Made by a program: the position numbers and the translations under genes
Notes under the pieces: model-generated
The model's input: only the letters and a program-made list of their open reading frames with translations
Told to the model about the DNA's origin: nothing
Databases searched by the model: none
Part shown: piece by piece, positions 1-7,060 of the stretch
Layout: each line of letters starts with the position of its first letter
How positions within the stretch are numbered: the stretch's first letter is position 1
From: a virus
IMG/VR virus record: IMGVR_UViG_3300012363_000216
Coordinates: 1 to 31,052 of that record
Reading direction: 5' to 3' (one strand)
DNA length: 31,052 nt

Positions 1-25
1 TAAAATAGGGGGAAATGTAGCTTCG

Positions 26-277
26 ATGGGAAAAGCGGTTTCCAATACACAACTAGAAATTATCAAAAACAGTGTATCGGAGTTATATATTGGTTTAGAT
101 CCAGATGCTACAGAAGAAATAGATGTTATTGCCAGGAAGCTTTATGGTATACTAGATTTGTACTATCTACCTCCACCTAATGGCAAAGAAGATTTGGGGG
201 AGGCTAGTGAAGATGAAGTTTTAGAAGAATTTAGACACGCTAAGCCGATGGCTGGAACTTTCTATTTGTACTTTTAA
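26..277 (+). CDS. Small acidic hypothetical protein (83 aa)
   Basis: I do not recognise this protein. It is acidic, mostly helical in appearance, and ends in the aromatic run TFYLYF. A purine-rich AGGGGGA at about 7-13 could be its ribosome binding site, although the spacing to ATG 26 is long (about 12 bases). An ATG at 15 is followed directly by TAG and so cannot be the start. The TAA at positions 1-3 may be the end of an upstream gene. It lies 11 bases before the next gene and probably shares its transcript. Confidence 0.7.
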   Translation: MGKAVSNTQLEIIKNSVSELYIGLDPDATEEIDVIARKLYGILDLYYLPPPNGKEDLGEASEDEVLEEFRHAKPMAGTFYLYF

Positions 278-288
278 AGGAGAATAAA

Positions 289-888
289 GTGGAACCTATT
301 TTACCTCCATATGATTGTGTGCATTGTGGAGCAACTAAAGGCGAGTCCTGGGGTGACGTTGTGCCAGGTCATCGTGTTTGCGGCCCTTGTTACAGGGAAC
401 GCATGAATGAAGCACCGTGTCAGTGCCTTGACATTAACGGAAGGCATCCCTCAGATGCCCCAATCCCTCCATCACGAAATCTACATCGGAATCATCGTAA
501 AAACTGTCCAGTTATTAGGGACTTATCTAAACCGATTAAAGAATTTAAGGATAAAAAAATGATAACACAGAATGAGATACATAAAGTATTAGACTTATGT
601 GAAAAAACAATAGGGATGCTTAATACTCCCCCAGGGCCATCTTTTGAAGATCGTATTAAAGAAGTACATCTTTTTAAGCAGGGATTTCGTTTATCAGACT
701 TGTATCATCCGCAAAAGAGGGATGACCGCAAAATGCAGTTTAGAGCTACTGATAATGGGTTAGAGGTAACTAGGTGGCTTAAGGATATATCTCAAGTGGA
801 TTGGGATAAGGTTACTATCGATGTTGTCTTTTATCCTTGGTCCAGCATTAAATTCATAATGCTCGATCCAATCTCTGAATCAAAATGA
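289..888 (+). CDS. Hypothetical protein with N-terminal four-cysteine zinc-binding site
   Basis: The start is a GTG at 289, chosen because AAAGGAG lies just upstream at 277-283 with good spacing. The first 35 residues contain two CxxC knuckles (C10/C13 and C31/C34), the pattern of a treble-clef or zinc-ribbon finger. Further Cys residues follow (CQC near residue 45). The rest (about residues 85-199) is a mixed helical and charged region with no motif I can name. The stop overlaps the start of the next gene as ATGA, which implies translational coupling. Zinc binding is inferred from the cysteine pattern; the function is unknown. Confidence 0.8.
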   Translation: MEPILPPYDCVHCGATKGESWGDVVPGHRVCGPCYRERMNEAPCQCLDINGRHPSDAPIPPSRNLHRNHRKNCPVIRDLSKPIKEFKDKKMITQNEIHKVLDLCEKTIGMLNTPPGPSFEDRIKEVHLFKQGFRLSDLYHPQKRDDRKMQFRATDNGLEVTRWLKDISQVDWDKVTIDVVFYPWSSIKFIMLDPISESK

Positions 889-1100
889 AAAATCAACAAA
901 AAATCTTTTATGATTTTCTCAAAAAAAAGCTAGCTCCTCCAGTTTGCCCTCATTGTGATAAAAAATTAAAAAATTTTAATGTGATATTTGGGAATGTTGC
1001 ATATTATCATGGCGACGTTTTTGATGACATAGAATGCCCGCATTGTTTTAAATATTGTAAAGTTACTGTATATATTTTACTGCATTCAGGGCAAAAATAA
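885..1100 (+). CDS. Small zinc-ribbon protein (71 aa)
   Basis: This short protein has a lysine-rich N-terminal helix followed by two matched CPHC knuckles (C21/C24 and C51/C54, with an extra C58). That is the layout of a zinc ribbon, with about 26 residues of beta hairpin between the knuckles. It overlaps the upstream gene by ATGA and the helicase gene downstream by one base (TAATG), so the three are probably translated as one coupled set. Its position suggests an accessory replication or nucleic-acid-binding role, but this is inferred from context alone. Confidence 0.8.
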   Translation: MKNQQKIFYDFLKKKLAPPVCPHCDKKLKNFNVIFGNVAYYHGDVFDDIECPHCFKYCKVTVYILLHSGQK

Positions 1101-2557
1101 TGGACACAATTTTACTCCCGTTCTCCGAGTTTAAGCAAGATGCCTTATTGGGTCATATTTTAACTGAGGATCAATTTTTTCAGATTATCAAAAATAAAAT
1201 CCAACCAGAATGGTTTCTAAGTCAAGCCAATGCTAAAATTTATTGGATGTATTTGAAGTTTCGACATAAATATATAGATGAGCATAAAATGCCCACTCAC
1301 ATGGCCTTTCGAGAATGTAATCAATTTCTTGAATTAGATCCAAAAGATCGCAATATCTTATTTTCCCACATTGGAAAGTGCCTAAGTGCTGTCAATCAAA
1401 TTCCTTTATATTTAATTAAACCAGATTTAACTGAATGGTTGCATAGTGTTATTTTGATGACTGCAATGAAAGATGCCAATAGGTTTTACAATAATAAAGA
1501 TATTAAACAATGTTATCAGATATTAACGAAGGGCGTTAAGGAAGTCCAAACTACAGCATTTGATGGGGGTAAAGCTTATGACTTTAGAAATCCGGAATTG
1601 CTTTTCCAAGAAGCTGAAATAGATCGTAAAGACGCATTAACAACGGGATTAAAGATCCTAGATGAATCCATTTTAGATGGCGCAATAGCGGGTGGGTTGA
1701 AACGATCTGATACTACGGTTTTTATTGGAGCTTCCGGTGCTGGTAAGACTACGACATTAATTACAATTGCTGCGGAAAATATACGTCAAAGTAAAGACGT
1801 TTTATTTATGACTCATGAAGGGGGACCTAGGGATATCCAGCTTAAATTTATATCTAATGCGGTGGGATGCTCTATAAGGCAATTATTTGAATTAAATAAA
1901 AATAATGAAGGTCGCCATAAGATTGAACAAGCTACTATTAATATTGATAAGCATTTAAAATACATTCCTTATAACAAAGCCGGAATGACTATTGAAGAAG
2001 TGATTCCTATTATTCGAATTAGCCAAGAAGAAAGAATAGCTCAAAAGGAAAATGGCAAAGGATTTGACTTATTAATCAGCGACTATCCAGCATTATTGAC
2101 TACCGAACAGGCTAGACAAGGCCATTTCCCTAAGAGATTAATCGATCAAATCGTATATGGACAATATGTCCAATTAGCTCTAGAGTACCAATTCCATTCA
2201 TTATTAGCCATACAGACAAATCGTGAAGGTGCCAGAATTAATCGTGGTCATGATGGCGAAACTAGCCGATTAATTACTCCAGAAGATGTTTCTGAATCTT
2301 ATGGCCCTATTCAGCAAGCTACTAACGTTATTACGATCAATCGGTCGGAACAAGCGACAGAACAAAACATGATTACTTATTATATTGGGAAAAGCCGTGG
2401 GAATCAGGCCGGAGTAAGAATTGTCGCTGATTCAAATTTTGCTGCCAACATGTCCCATTCTAATGCTTTTAGGGCTGTTCGATATATTGGTCAATATAGC
2501 CATGAACAAGCGGTCCAGCAACTTTTATCTTTACATCAGACTAATAGTGTGGTATAA
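1100..2557 (+). CDS. DnaB-family replicative DNA helicase
   Basis: This is a RecA-fold, DnaB-like helicase expected to unwind DNA at the phage replication fork as a hexamer. The Walker A motif is GASGAGKT (residues 210-217). Walker B is LLISDYP with D328. A motif H3-like stretch carries HSLLAIQTNREGAR (about residues 365-380), where the Gln and Asn-Arg match the DnaB sensor loop. A basic KSRGNQAG near residue 435 fits the DNA-contact or arginine-finger region. The first 160 residues are helical and resemble the DnaB N-terminal/linker region in placement only. At 485 aa it is near the usual family length. It starts one base inside the stop of the zinc-ribbon gene. The family is clear; the exact subfamily is not. 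Confidence 0.93.
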   Translation: MDTILLPFSEFKQDALLGHILTEDQFFQIIKNKIQPEWFLSQANAKIYWMYLKFRHKYIDEHKMPTHMAFRECNQFLELDPKDRNILFSHIGKCLSAVNQIPLYLIKPDLTEWLHSVILMTAMKDANRFYNNKDIKQCYQILTKGVKEVQTTAFDGGKAYDFRNPELLFQEAEIDRKDALTTGLKILDESILDGAIAGGLKRSDTTVFIGASGAGKTTTLITIAAENIRQSKDVLFMTHEGGPRDIQLKFISNAVGCSIRQLFELNKNNEGRHKIEQATINIDKHLKYIPYNKAGMTIEEVIPIIRISQEERIAQKENGKGFDLLISDYPALLTTEQARQGHFPKRLIDQIVYGQYVQLALEYQFHSLLAIQTNREGARINRGHDGETSRLITPEDVSESYGPIQQATNVITINRSEQATEQNMITYYIGKSRGNQAGVRIVADSNFAANMSHSNAFRAVRYIGQYSHEQAVQQLLSLHQTNSVV

Positions 2558-2558
2558 G
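2530..2558 (+). promoter_or_regulatory. Candidate sigma70-like promoter for the ClpP-like gene
   Basis: A TTTACA (-35) at 2530-2535 is separated by 17 bases from TATAAG (-10) at 2553-2558. TGG directly precedes the -10, giving an extended -10. The promoter overlaps the 3' end of the helicase gene. The -10 ends 10 bases before ATG 2569, so the transcript would begin about four bases before the start codon. There is no Shine-Dalgarno in front of that ATG, which fits a nearly leaderless message. Confidence 0.5.
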
Positions 2559-2568
2559 TAAAAATTCA

Positions 2569-3189
2569 ATGAACTTTAAATTATCTGAAGACGATCGTCC
2601 CGACTCATTTAGTAAAGTATTATTCATTAATAAAGATATTTATATATTAGGAGAAATTACCCCCAATTCAGCAGGAGAATTTTTGGCCGCATTGAATATG
2701 GCCGACCAAGGTGATGGAGAAATCAATGTCTATATTTGCTCGATGGGTGGATGGTGTGAAGGCGGATTGGCGATGTATGATGCAATCAAGTCCACCCGTC
2801 ACCCTGTCAAAACCATTGCTACTGGTGCCGTTTATAGTTCTGCTATTTTGCCGTACATCGCGGGCGATCTTCGATTGGTTCAAAAAAGTGCTAAAATATT
2901 TCTACATGAAATTTCAGTTTCTGTTTCGCATGAATTAAATCCGGCTACACTTGAAAGTGCAACCAAGGAAACTCGTATTTTAGTTGATATGTTTTCAGCT
3001 TATATTTCAAGTGCTTGTAAGTTATCTAAGCATGAAGTAACTAATATGTGCAAAGCTGAAACTTATATTTCAGCCGAAGAAGCCGTGCAAATGGGATTGG
3101 CGCATCAGTTAATTGACTATACTAAAAATAAGGTATCTTTTAAGTCTTCAAGAGCAACCTTAGCGAAGGCAAAGGCTAAACGTAAATGA
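2569..3189 (+). CDS. ClpP-like serine protease (S14 family)
   Basis: The protein has the ClpP/crotonase-like fold pattern: a beta strand ending in CSMGGW (oxyanion-loop glycines G60/G61), the nucleophile region ATGAVYSSA with S90 aligned to the ClpP active serine, IFLHE with H113 aligned to the catalytic histidine, and the C-terminal YISAEEAVQMGLAHQLID that matches the conserved ClpP handle end. By my alignment the usual catalytic aspartate position, just before the ISAEEA block, is not an Asp, so the triad may be altered. At 206 aa it matches ClpP length. The lysine-rich tail (AKAKAKRK) is unusual. Phage ClpP-like proteins often act in prohead processing or host protein turnover; which applies here is unknown. 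Its stop overlaps the next start (ATGA). Confidence 0.85.
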   Translation: MNFKLSEDDRPDSFSKVLFINKDIYILGEITPNSAGEFLAALNMADQGDGEINVYICSMGGWCEGGLAMYDAIKSTRHPVKTIATGAVYSSAILPYIAGDLRLVQKSAKIFLHEISVSVSHELNPATLESATKETRILVDMFSAYISSACKLSKHEVTNMCKAETYISAEEAVQMGLAHQLIDYTKNKVSFKSSRATLAKAKAKRK

Positions 3190-3734
3190 TCTGGGATTTT
3201 ATCAAAAACCATTATAAGCTTATTTTGTTGATTTTATTGCCAATAGGGGCATTTGCTGGGGGTCGATATAGCGCTCCAACTACGTATAAAGATCATGAAG
3301 TTTATAGCGAACAAGCCGTTTCGACCGAAGTTGAAAAGAGAGTCGCAGCTTATAAGCAAGAATACGAGAAGAAGTTGAAGGTTGATTTGACTGAAACTGT
3401 GACCAAAGAGCCAGGCGGCAAAGTGGTCATTCAACGTCATAAGACCGTTCAATCTAATGAAACAAAAGTTGAGACTAAAATTCAATATGTAGATCGGGAG
3501 GTAATTAAGAAAGTCACAGAAACAGTTACAATAGATAAAGAGATTACACGTGATACTGGTAGATGGTTTGCTAGTATTAAGGTCGGAGTCGATAGCTTAA
3601 ATTTTACCAATCCATTAATTGGAGTCGAAGTAGATCATAGATTATTAGGGCCAATATATGTGGGAGGATGGGGAATGGCAAAAACGAATTTTAGTGAAGT
3701 GCAAGTTGGTCTTGCGTTAGGAGTTAAATTTTAA
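3186..3734 (+). CDS. Membrane-anchored coiled-coil protein with beta-rich C-terminus
   Basis: A hydrophobic segment at residues 11-26 (LILLILLPIGAFAGG) is preceded by a lysine-containing N-terminus, which predicts an N-in single-pass anchor. Residues 40-125 are highly charged and rich in Lys, Glu, Val and Thr, with coiled-coil character. The last 55 residues alternate hydrophobic and polar residues and end in Phe (VGLALGVKF), like short beta hairpins. Overlap with the ClpP-like gene (ATGA) implies coupled expression. It could be an envelope-spanning protein, possibly an unusual i-spanin, but it has no recognised family motif and no obvious lipoprotein partner adjacent. Confidence 0.75.
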   Translation: MIWDFIKNHYKLILLILLPIGAFAGGRYSAPTTYKDHEVYSEQAVSTEVEKRVAAYKQEYEKKLKVDLTETVTKEPGGKVVIQRHKTVQSNETKVETKIQYVDREVIKKVTETVTIDKEITRDTGRWFASIKVGVDSLNFTNPLIGVEVDHRLLGPIYVGGWGMAKTNFSEVQVGLALGVKF

Positions 3735-3737
3735 AAT

Positions 3738-3929
3738 ATGGATAAACATGAATTTTATAAATTATTGGAAGCAGAATTGATTGTTTATGGTATGGACGAA
3801 CAAGAGGCCGAAGAAATGGCCGAATATTTAACTGAACGATTTGACGAAGAAGGACATTTTAGTGTTTTCGATGATTCAGACGATCTTGCACTGGGTAAAA
3901 TGCGGTCGCTCAGCGGCTACCCAGACTAA
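3738..3929 (+). CDS. Small acidic hypothetical protein (63 aa)
   Basis: The protein is strongly acidic (runs such as EQEAEEMAEYL and DDSDD) and probably helical. Its ATG is three bases after the preceding stop. AGGAG at about 3719-3723 lies rather far upstream. Its 3' end overlaps the likely GTG start of the next gene by 68 bases in another frame, an unusually long overlap. The final 16 residues may therefore be less constrained. No function can be assigned. Confidence 0.6.
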   Translation: MDKHEFYKLLEAELIVYGMDEQEAEEMAEYLTERFDEEGHFSVFDDSDDLALGKMRSLSGYPD

Positions 3930-4377
3930 CAAGGATCGATTTGTCCTGGAACTATATACGATCATCCATTTTCAGAACAACGTCCTTCGAGATCAAAGTA
4001 CGGCGCTGGCGCATCGGGATGCTATGATAAAAGAGTTAAAGGAGCAGTTGGTAGAAGACTGCAACGCGGCTGTAGGTGATCAACAAATTGCTGTTCGTGA
4101 AATACGTGAGTATTGCGCTCAGGTAGCAGAGAGAAATTTGGAGTTTTTGTCACTGGATACTCAGGCAATTTGCCGATCTATCGCCACCGATATTCGAGCA
4201 ATCACGGTTGGAAACGAGAGTAATTCAAAATTTACTGAAGCAGCTTATAATCGGTTACGGCAGGAACAGCGCAACCGGGATGCTCAAATTCTAGAAAATC
4301 ACATTGGAGATTCTGCGACTCGACAATGGGCGGATTTAATCCTCAACGTTGTTGCTGCTATTCGCAAATTAGAATAA
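3862..4377 (+). CDS. Helical hypothetical protein (about 171 aa)
   Basis: The open frame begins at TTG 3841, but the best start is GTG 3862. It has AGAAGGA at 3848-3854, a seven-base gap. An ATG at 3871 is a weaker alternative. The product is almost entirely helical, with charged heptad-like stretches (IKELKEQLVED, REIREYCAQVAERN, RLRQEQRNRDAQIL), so a coiled-coil or oligomeric protein is likely. I see no enzyme motif and do not recognise the family. It overlaps the upstream small gene by 68 bases and is followed one base later by the next start. Confidence 0.65.
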   Translation: MFSMIQTILHWVKCGRSAATQTNKDRFVLELYTIIHFQNNVLRDQSTALAHRDAMIKELKEQLVEDCNAAVGDQQIAVREIREYCAQVAERNLEFLSLDTQAICRSIATDIRAITVGNESNSKFTEAAYNRLRQEQRNRDAQILENHIGDSATRQWADLILNVVAAIRKLE

Positions 4378-4378
4378 T

Positions 4379-4567
4379 ATGGGTTGTGATGTAGATTGGG
4401 AAGCTGGACGCGAGGCATGGTGGAAATATTACAAGGCACGGATGGCAAAAGAACGTACCGATCGTCCTTCCCGTTTAAAACGGTTACGTGCCTATCGGGC
4501 ATTAATGGAAATTTTGAATAAAGAAGATGATAAAAAAAAGAATTCATATACCGATAATCCAAGGTAA
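4379..4567 (+). CDS. Small basic, Trp-rich N-terminal hypothetical protein (62 aa)
   Basis: This is a compact basic helical protein with an aromatic N-terminus (WEAGREAWWKYYKARM) followed by Arg/Lys-rich helices (RPSRLKRLRAYRAL). Such a layout is common in small nucleic-acid-binding phage proteins, but there is no specific motif. Its ATG starts one base after the upstream stop, consistent with coupled translation. The 3' end overlaps the next predicted gene by 41 bases. Confidence 0.6.
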   Translation: MGCDVDWEAGREAWWKYYKARMAKERTDRPSRLKRLRAYRALMEILNKEDDKKKNSYTDNPR

Positions 4568-4787
4568 TCTCGATATTCTTCATCGAAATATTTTGGAGTC
4601 GGAGTCGTGTCCACTAGTAGGCAATAAATCGGATCTAATTCGTAAGACTATGCTCAAACAAATAGCCGAGGATCCGACTCTACTACGTTGTGGTCCACTT
4701 GACTTCGAAATACTAAAAATGGCTTTCCAACAAGACAAATGGGTGATCGAAACTCAAGCCACCGAAAGAAAGAATTTGCCAGCATGA
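4527..4787 (+). CDS. Hypothetical protein (86 aa)
   Basis: This is an unrecognised small protein. The proposed ATG at 4527 sits inside the end of the preceding gene, with only a weak AAAGAAG in front. An internal Met near residue 42 is a possible alternative start. The C-terminal half (DFEILKMAFQQDKWVIE) looks like an ordinary globular helix and strand. The 117 bases that follow (4788-4904) contain no convincing gene, terminator or strong promoter. Confidence 0.45.
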   Translation: MIKKRIHIPIIQGNLDILHRNILESESCPLVGNKSDLIRKTMLKQIAEDPTLLRCGPLDFEILKMAFQQDKWVIETQATERKNLPA

Positions 4788-4904
4788 TACGTAAGTTGGC
4801 ATATTGGTTTGGGTTAATGAAATTTGTCCATTTTTTTGGATTACATTTCCGGTTGCGGAAAAGTACGCTAAATATATCCCAAAAACATAATCTTTTAACT
4901 TAAG

Positions 4905-5189
4905 TTGAAACGGCTCAATCGTATAACTCAACACCGTGCGGCTGACGTAAGCGAGATTAAGGAATTTAATTTCTATCGTCGAGAAAATCAAAAATTAAAA
5001 AAAAGTTTAGCGCGGATGAGGCGAGAGCTTCAAAAATACGAAAATAAAGGTACTTTTGAGGAAGAATTTGTTCCACCAAGTAAAGCTAAATGTCCCGAAT
5101 GCGGCTCTGAACACTTGAAAAGTGTCCAATTACATGCTAACCTGAGCATGGTTGTGTGTTTGAATTGTCAGTGGAGAACTAAAAAGTAA
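4905..5189 (+). CDS. Coiled-coil plus zinc-ribbon protein (94 aa)
   Basis: Residues 17-48 form a basic coiled coil (RRENQKLKKSLARMRREL). Residues 63-88 form a zinc ribbon with CPECG (C63/C66) and CLNC (C85/C88). Basic helix plus ribbon suggests DNA or RNA binding, perhaps a transcription-factor-like role; this is inference. The start is uncertain: TTG 4905 gives the longest frame but lacks a clear Shine-Dalgarno, and Met38 is an internal alternative. The stop overlaps the peptide deformylase start by one base (TAATG). Confidence 0.65.
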   Translation: MKRLNRITQHRAADVSEIKEFNFYRRENQKLKKSLARMRRELQKYENKGTFEEEFVPPSKAKCPECGSEHLKSVQLHANLSMVVCLNCQWRTKK

Positions 5190-5731
5190 TGGATCTACAG
5201 GAAGAGGTAAAGCTTAAAAGAAGTCCCAATGTTCTCCAGGTAATCACTTGGCCAGATCCATTATTAAGCAAGATTTCTAACCCATTTACTGATAGTATCC
5301 CACACAGTCCATATCTCCAAGATTTACTAGATGACATGGTTGTCACGATGAATGCGTATCGTGGTGCAGGATTGGCGGCAATTCAGATTGGCATTCCATT
5401 TAATATCTTTGTGGCCCGGAATGAACGTGGCGAATCTATTAAAGTAATTAACCCTGTGATTAAAGAAATAGATGGCACAGACTTTGGGAAAGAAGGATGT
5501 TTATCAGTGCCCGGCGTATTTGAAATGGTGCGCCGACCTAAGGAAGTCGTTTTAGAATATTTCGATGAAAAGGGCGAATTAAAAACTCAAGTGTGGGAAG
5601 GCTTATTGGCCAGGGTAGCTTGTCACGAAGCTGACCATTCCCACGGCACTTTATTTTTTGATCGAATCAATAAAATCCAGCGATCAGTAGCTTTGAACAA
5701 ATACCGAAAAATTATAAGAAAGCGTAGATAA
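5189..5731 (+). CDS. def: Peptide deformylase
   Basis: This enzyme removes the N-formyl group from nascent proteins using a metal in its active site. All three family motifs are intact: motif 1 GAGLAAIQIG (Q66), motif 2 EGCLSVPG (metal ligand C104), and motif 3 HEADH (ligands H146 and H150, catalytic E147). At 180 aa it has near-bacterial length and keeps a basic C-terminal helix (KYRKIIRKRR). Many marine phages carry such a gene, presumably to keep phage protein processing going during infection. It is translationally coupled to the zinc-ribbon gene before it and to a small gene immediately after. Confidence 0.96.
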   Translation: MDLQEEVKLKRSPNVLQVITWPDPLLSKISNPFTDSIPHSPYLQDLLDDMVVTMNAYRGAGLAAIQIGIPFNIFVARNERGESIKVINPVIKEIDGTDFGKEGCLSVPGVFEMVRRPKEVVLEYFDEKGELKTQVWEGLLARVACHEADHSHGTLFFDRINKIQRSVALNKYRKIIRKRR

Positions 5732-5941
5732 GTGCTTGTTGGGGATAAATATACAAATTATAATCACAGATATGGCAATGGTATAATAACTGTGATTAAA
5801 TTTGATAGAATTTCTAATTCTAATATTACCAGAGTTACGTGTAATGTTCAATGGCAGCTGCTTTATAGTTCATATAAGAGGATTTGGCATTGGGATTATC
5901 TTAAAAGTATATTATCGCGAGATGGTTGGAGAAAGGCTTAA
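5732..5941 (+). CDS. Small hypothetical protein (69 aa)
   Basis: The GTG start directly abuts the deformylase stop (TAAGTG). The sequence opens with a GDKYTNYNHRYGNGIITV stretch, a beta-rich pattern like a small SH3-type barrel, and ends in WHWDYLKSIL. I cannot name the family. Its stop shares the palindrome TTAA at 5938-5941 with the stop of the convergent endolysin gene, so the two genes overlap by four bases. Confidence 0.6.
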   Translation: MLVGDKYTNYNHRYGNGIITVIKFDRISNSNITRVTCNVQWQLLYSSYKRIWHWDYLKSILSRDGWRKA

Positions 5942-6498
5942 GCTTGGAGTACCGATAATGCTTTTTGGTAGAAAAAATCCCGTTGGGATTTTCCGTTATA
6001 TCCCCCATTCACCTGGAGTGTAATCTTATCGAAGCTACCCTGACCTTGGTCTGCCAATTCATTTAACCCACGATCAGTCCAGTAAACTCCACCAACTCTC
6101 GAAGCCACCGGTAAGGTGCTGGCTAAATCTGGATTGAGTTCTAAATTCAAATTCAATTTTAAACCGTATTTGCGATAATTTGCCCTTCCCGTAATCATAA
6201 GGTCCCCGCGTCCGCGAAAAACGAAACCGTCGCCAGTATGGGTATTGCCAAGTTGTATCGACAATCTGGATGGCGGATCGTACCGATTTTGTTGAGAAGT
6301 AGGAATCCAAATTTCCTCTACGTATCTGAATTCGCCAGACTCATGGAGTACTTGACCGAGATAGGCCGCGATCCGAAGCGACGTGTTGATTTGGAACTCT
6401 CCTAATGCTGCTACAAGATAGGGGAATTTCTGCGAGCAAATAATGGGGTTCTTATTCATTCTCTGTGATATAAGCTTCAGTTGTTCGATTGTCAGCAC
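5938..6498 (-). CDS. Endolysin, GH19 chitinase-type lysozyme
   Basis: The protein belongs to glycoside hydrolase family 19, phage members of which cut peptidoglycan at lysis. Visible hallmarks are the catalytic HESGEF (E53), a second acidic EE at 61-62, and the conserved core GDGFVFRGRGDLMITGRANY (about residues 90-109), followed by a WTDRGLNELAD stretch. It is a single-domain 186-aa enzyme with no signal peptide, so it would need a holin; none is recognised nearby. The GTG start at 6498 is preceded at once by an in-frame TAG and has no Shine-Dalgarno. The N-terminal LTIEQLKLI agrees with the usual family beginning. Met14 (ATG at 6459) is an alternative start because a promoter-like CTGACA-17-TATATC lies seven bases upstream of it. 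Confidence 0.93.
   Translation of the reverse strand: MLTIEQLKLISQRMNKNPIICSQKFPYLVAALGEFQINTSLRIAAYLGQVLHESGEFRYVEEIWIPTSQQNRYDPPSRLSIQLGNTHTGDGFVFRGRGDLMITGRANYRKYGLKLNLNLELNPDLASTLPVASRVGGVYWTDRGLNELADQGQGSFDKITLQVNGGYNGKSQRDFFYQKALSVLQA
5974..5992 (+). terminator. Weak hairpin after the left-hand gene cluster
   Basis: AAAATCCC and GGGATTTT form an eight-base-pair stem around a GTT loop, about 32 bases after the last plus-strand stop. The T-run is only four bases on the plus strand and six on the minus strand. The hairpin lies inside the end of the endolysin gene. It may be a weak terminator for the plus-strand operon, or simply coding sequence. Confidence 0.25.
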
Positions 6499-6516
6499 CT
6501 ATTAAAGATTGTGTGC

Positions 6517-6545
6517 TTGACTGGTATCCCACCTTAGGTTAGCAT
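6517..6545 (+). promoter_or_regulatory. Candidate promoter for the lipoprotein gene
   Basis: TTGACT (6517-6522), a 17-base spacer, and TAGCAT (6540-6545) form a sigma70-like promoter. The -10 box ends only five bases before GTG 6551, so the predicted transcript would start at or next to the start codon. It lies in the 52-base divergent gap between the endolysin and lipoprotein genes. The -10 matches the consensus at four of six positions. Confidence 0.45.
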
Positions 6546-6550
6546 GAGGT

Positions 6551-7060
6551 GTGACAAGAGCGATCATACTAGTAGCGTTATTTTTCGTGGGTTGCGGTGG
6601 ACAGGGAGGGATCCCGAAAGCCTACATGAAGGATGTCGTGCAGACTTGCCATTTTCCGGGATTAAAGGCGGTTTACCTTCAAATCCCAGCCAACTGTGCT
6701 ACGATCGAACATAATTTCCATTTGGGTGGGGAAATTTTACAAAATCATAACATTTTAACTACAGCCGTTTACAATCATTTTTTTGATGACGTAGATGTCA
6801 TCGTGATGAACTCGGGATGTGTAGACGCTCCTGGTTTCCCAAGAGAAACGTGTGCGGTGATCGGGATATCCTATGATGAACCGCCAGCTTGGATCATGCT
6901 AGCCAATCATATGTCCCCGCTTTTGCATGAACTATTGCACAATCTAGATTATAATTTAGGAGTTAGTGACTACGACAATTACCATCATGTCAATTGGGAT
7001 ATTAAAGGCTATTTGGCTGCCGATAGTGAATTCAGGCGTGAAATGATTCCTATTTATTGA
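6551..7060 (+). CDS. Predicted lipoprotein with HExxH metallopeptidase motif
   Basis: Residues 1-14 (MTRAIILVALFFVG) form a short lipoprotein signal peptide ending in a lipobox with acylated C15 (FVGC). The mature protein contains several Cys residues suited to disulphides outside the cytoplasm. HELLH at residues 126-130 is the zinc-metallopeptidase signature, and candidate third ligands are H145/H146 (spacing HExxH-x14/15-H). Together these suggest a membrane-anchored periplasmic metalloprotease-like protein. It could act in lysis, in superinfection exclusion or in modifying the envelope; the function is not known. It is divergent from the endolysin. Its stop overlaps the convergent fibre gene by seven bases. 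Confidence 0.75.
   Translation: MTRAIILVALFFVGCGGQGGIPKAYMKDVVQTCHFPGLKAVYLQIPANCATIEHNFHLGGEILQNHNILTTAVYNHFFDDVDVIVMNSGCVDAPGFPRETCAVIGISYDEPPAWIMLANHMSPLLHELLHNLDYNLGVSDYDNYHHVNWDIKGYLAADSEFRREMIPIY

Noticed and set aside
4788-4904. Promoter upstream of the coiled-coil zinc-ribbon gene
   Set aside because: TTGGCA and a later TGAAAT have a 17-base spacer, but the -10 is poor and is not placed near any start codon.
4713-4991. Minus-strand 92-aa frame
   Set aside because: It overlaps two same-direction plus-strand genes and would be the only minus gene in the left cluster; no start signals.
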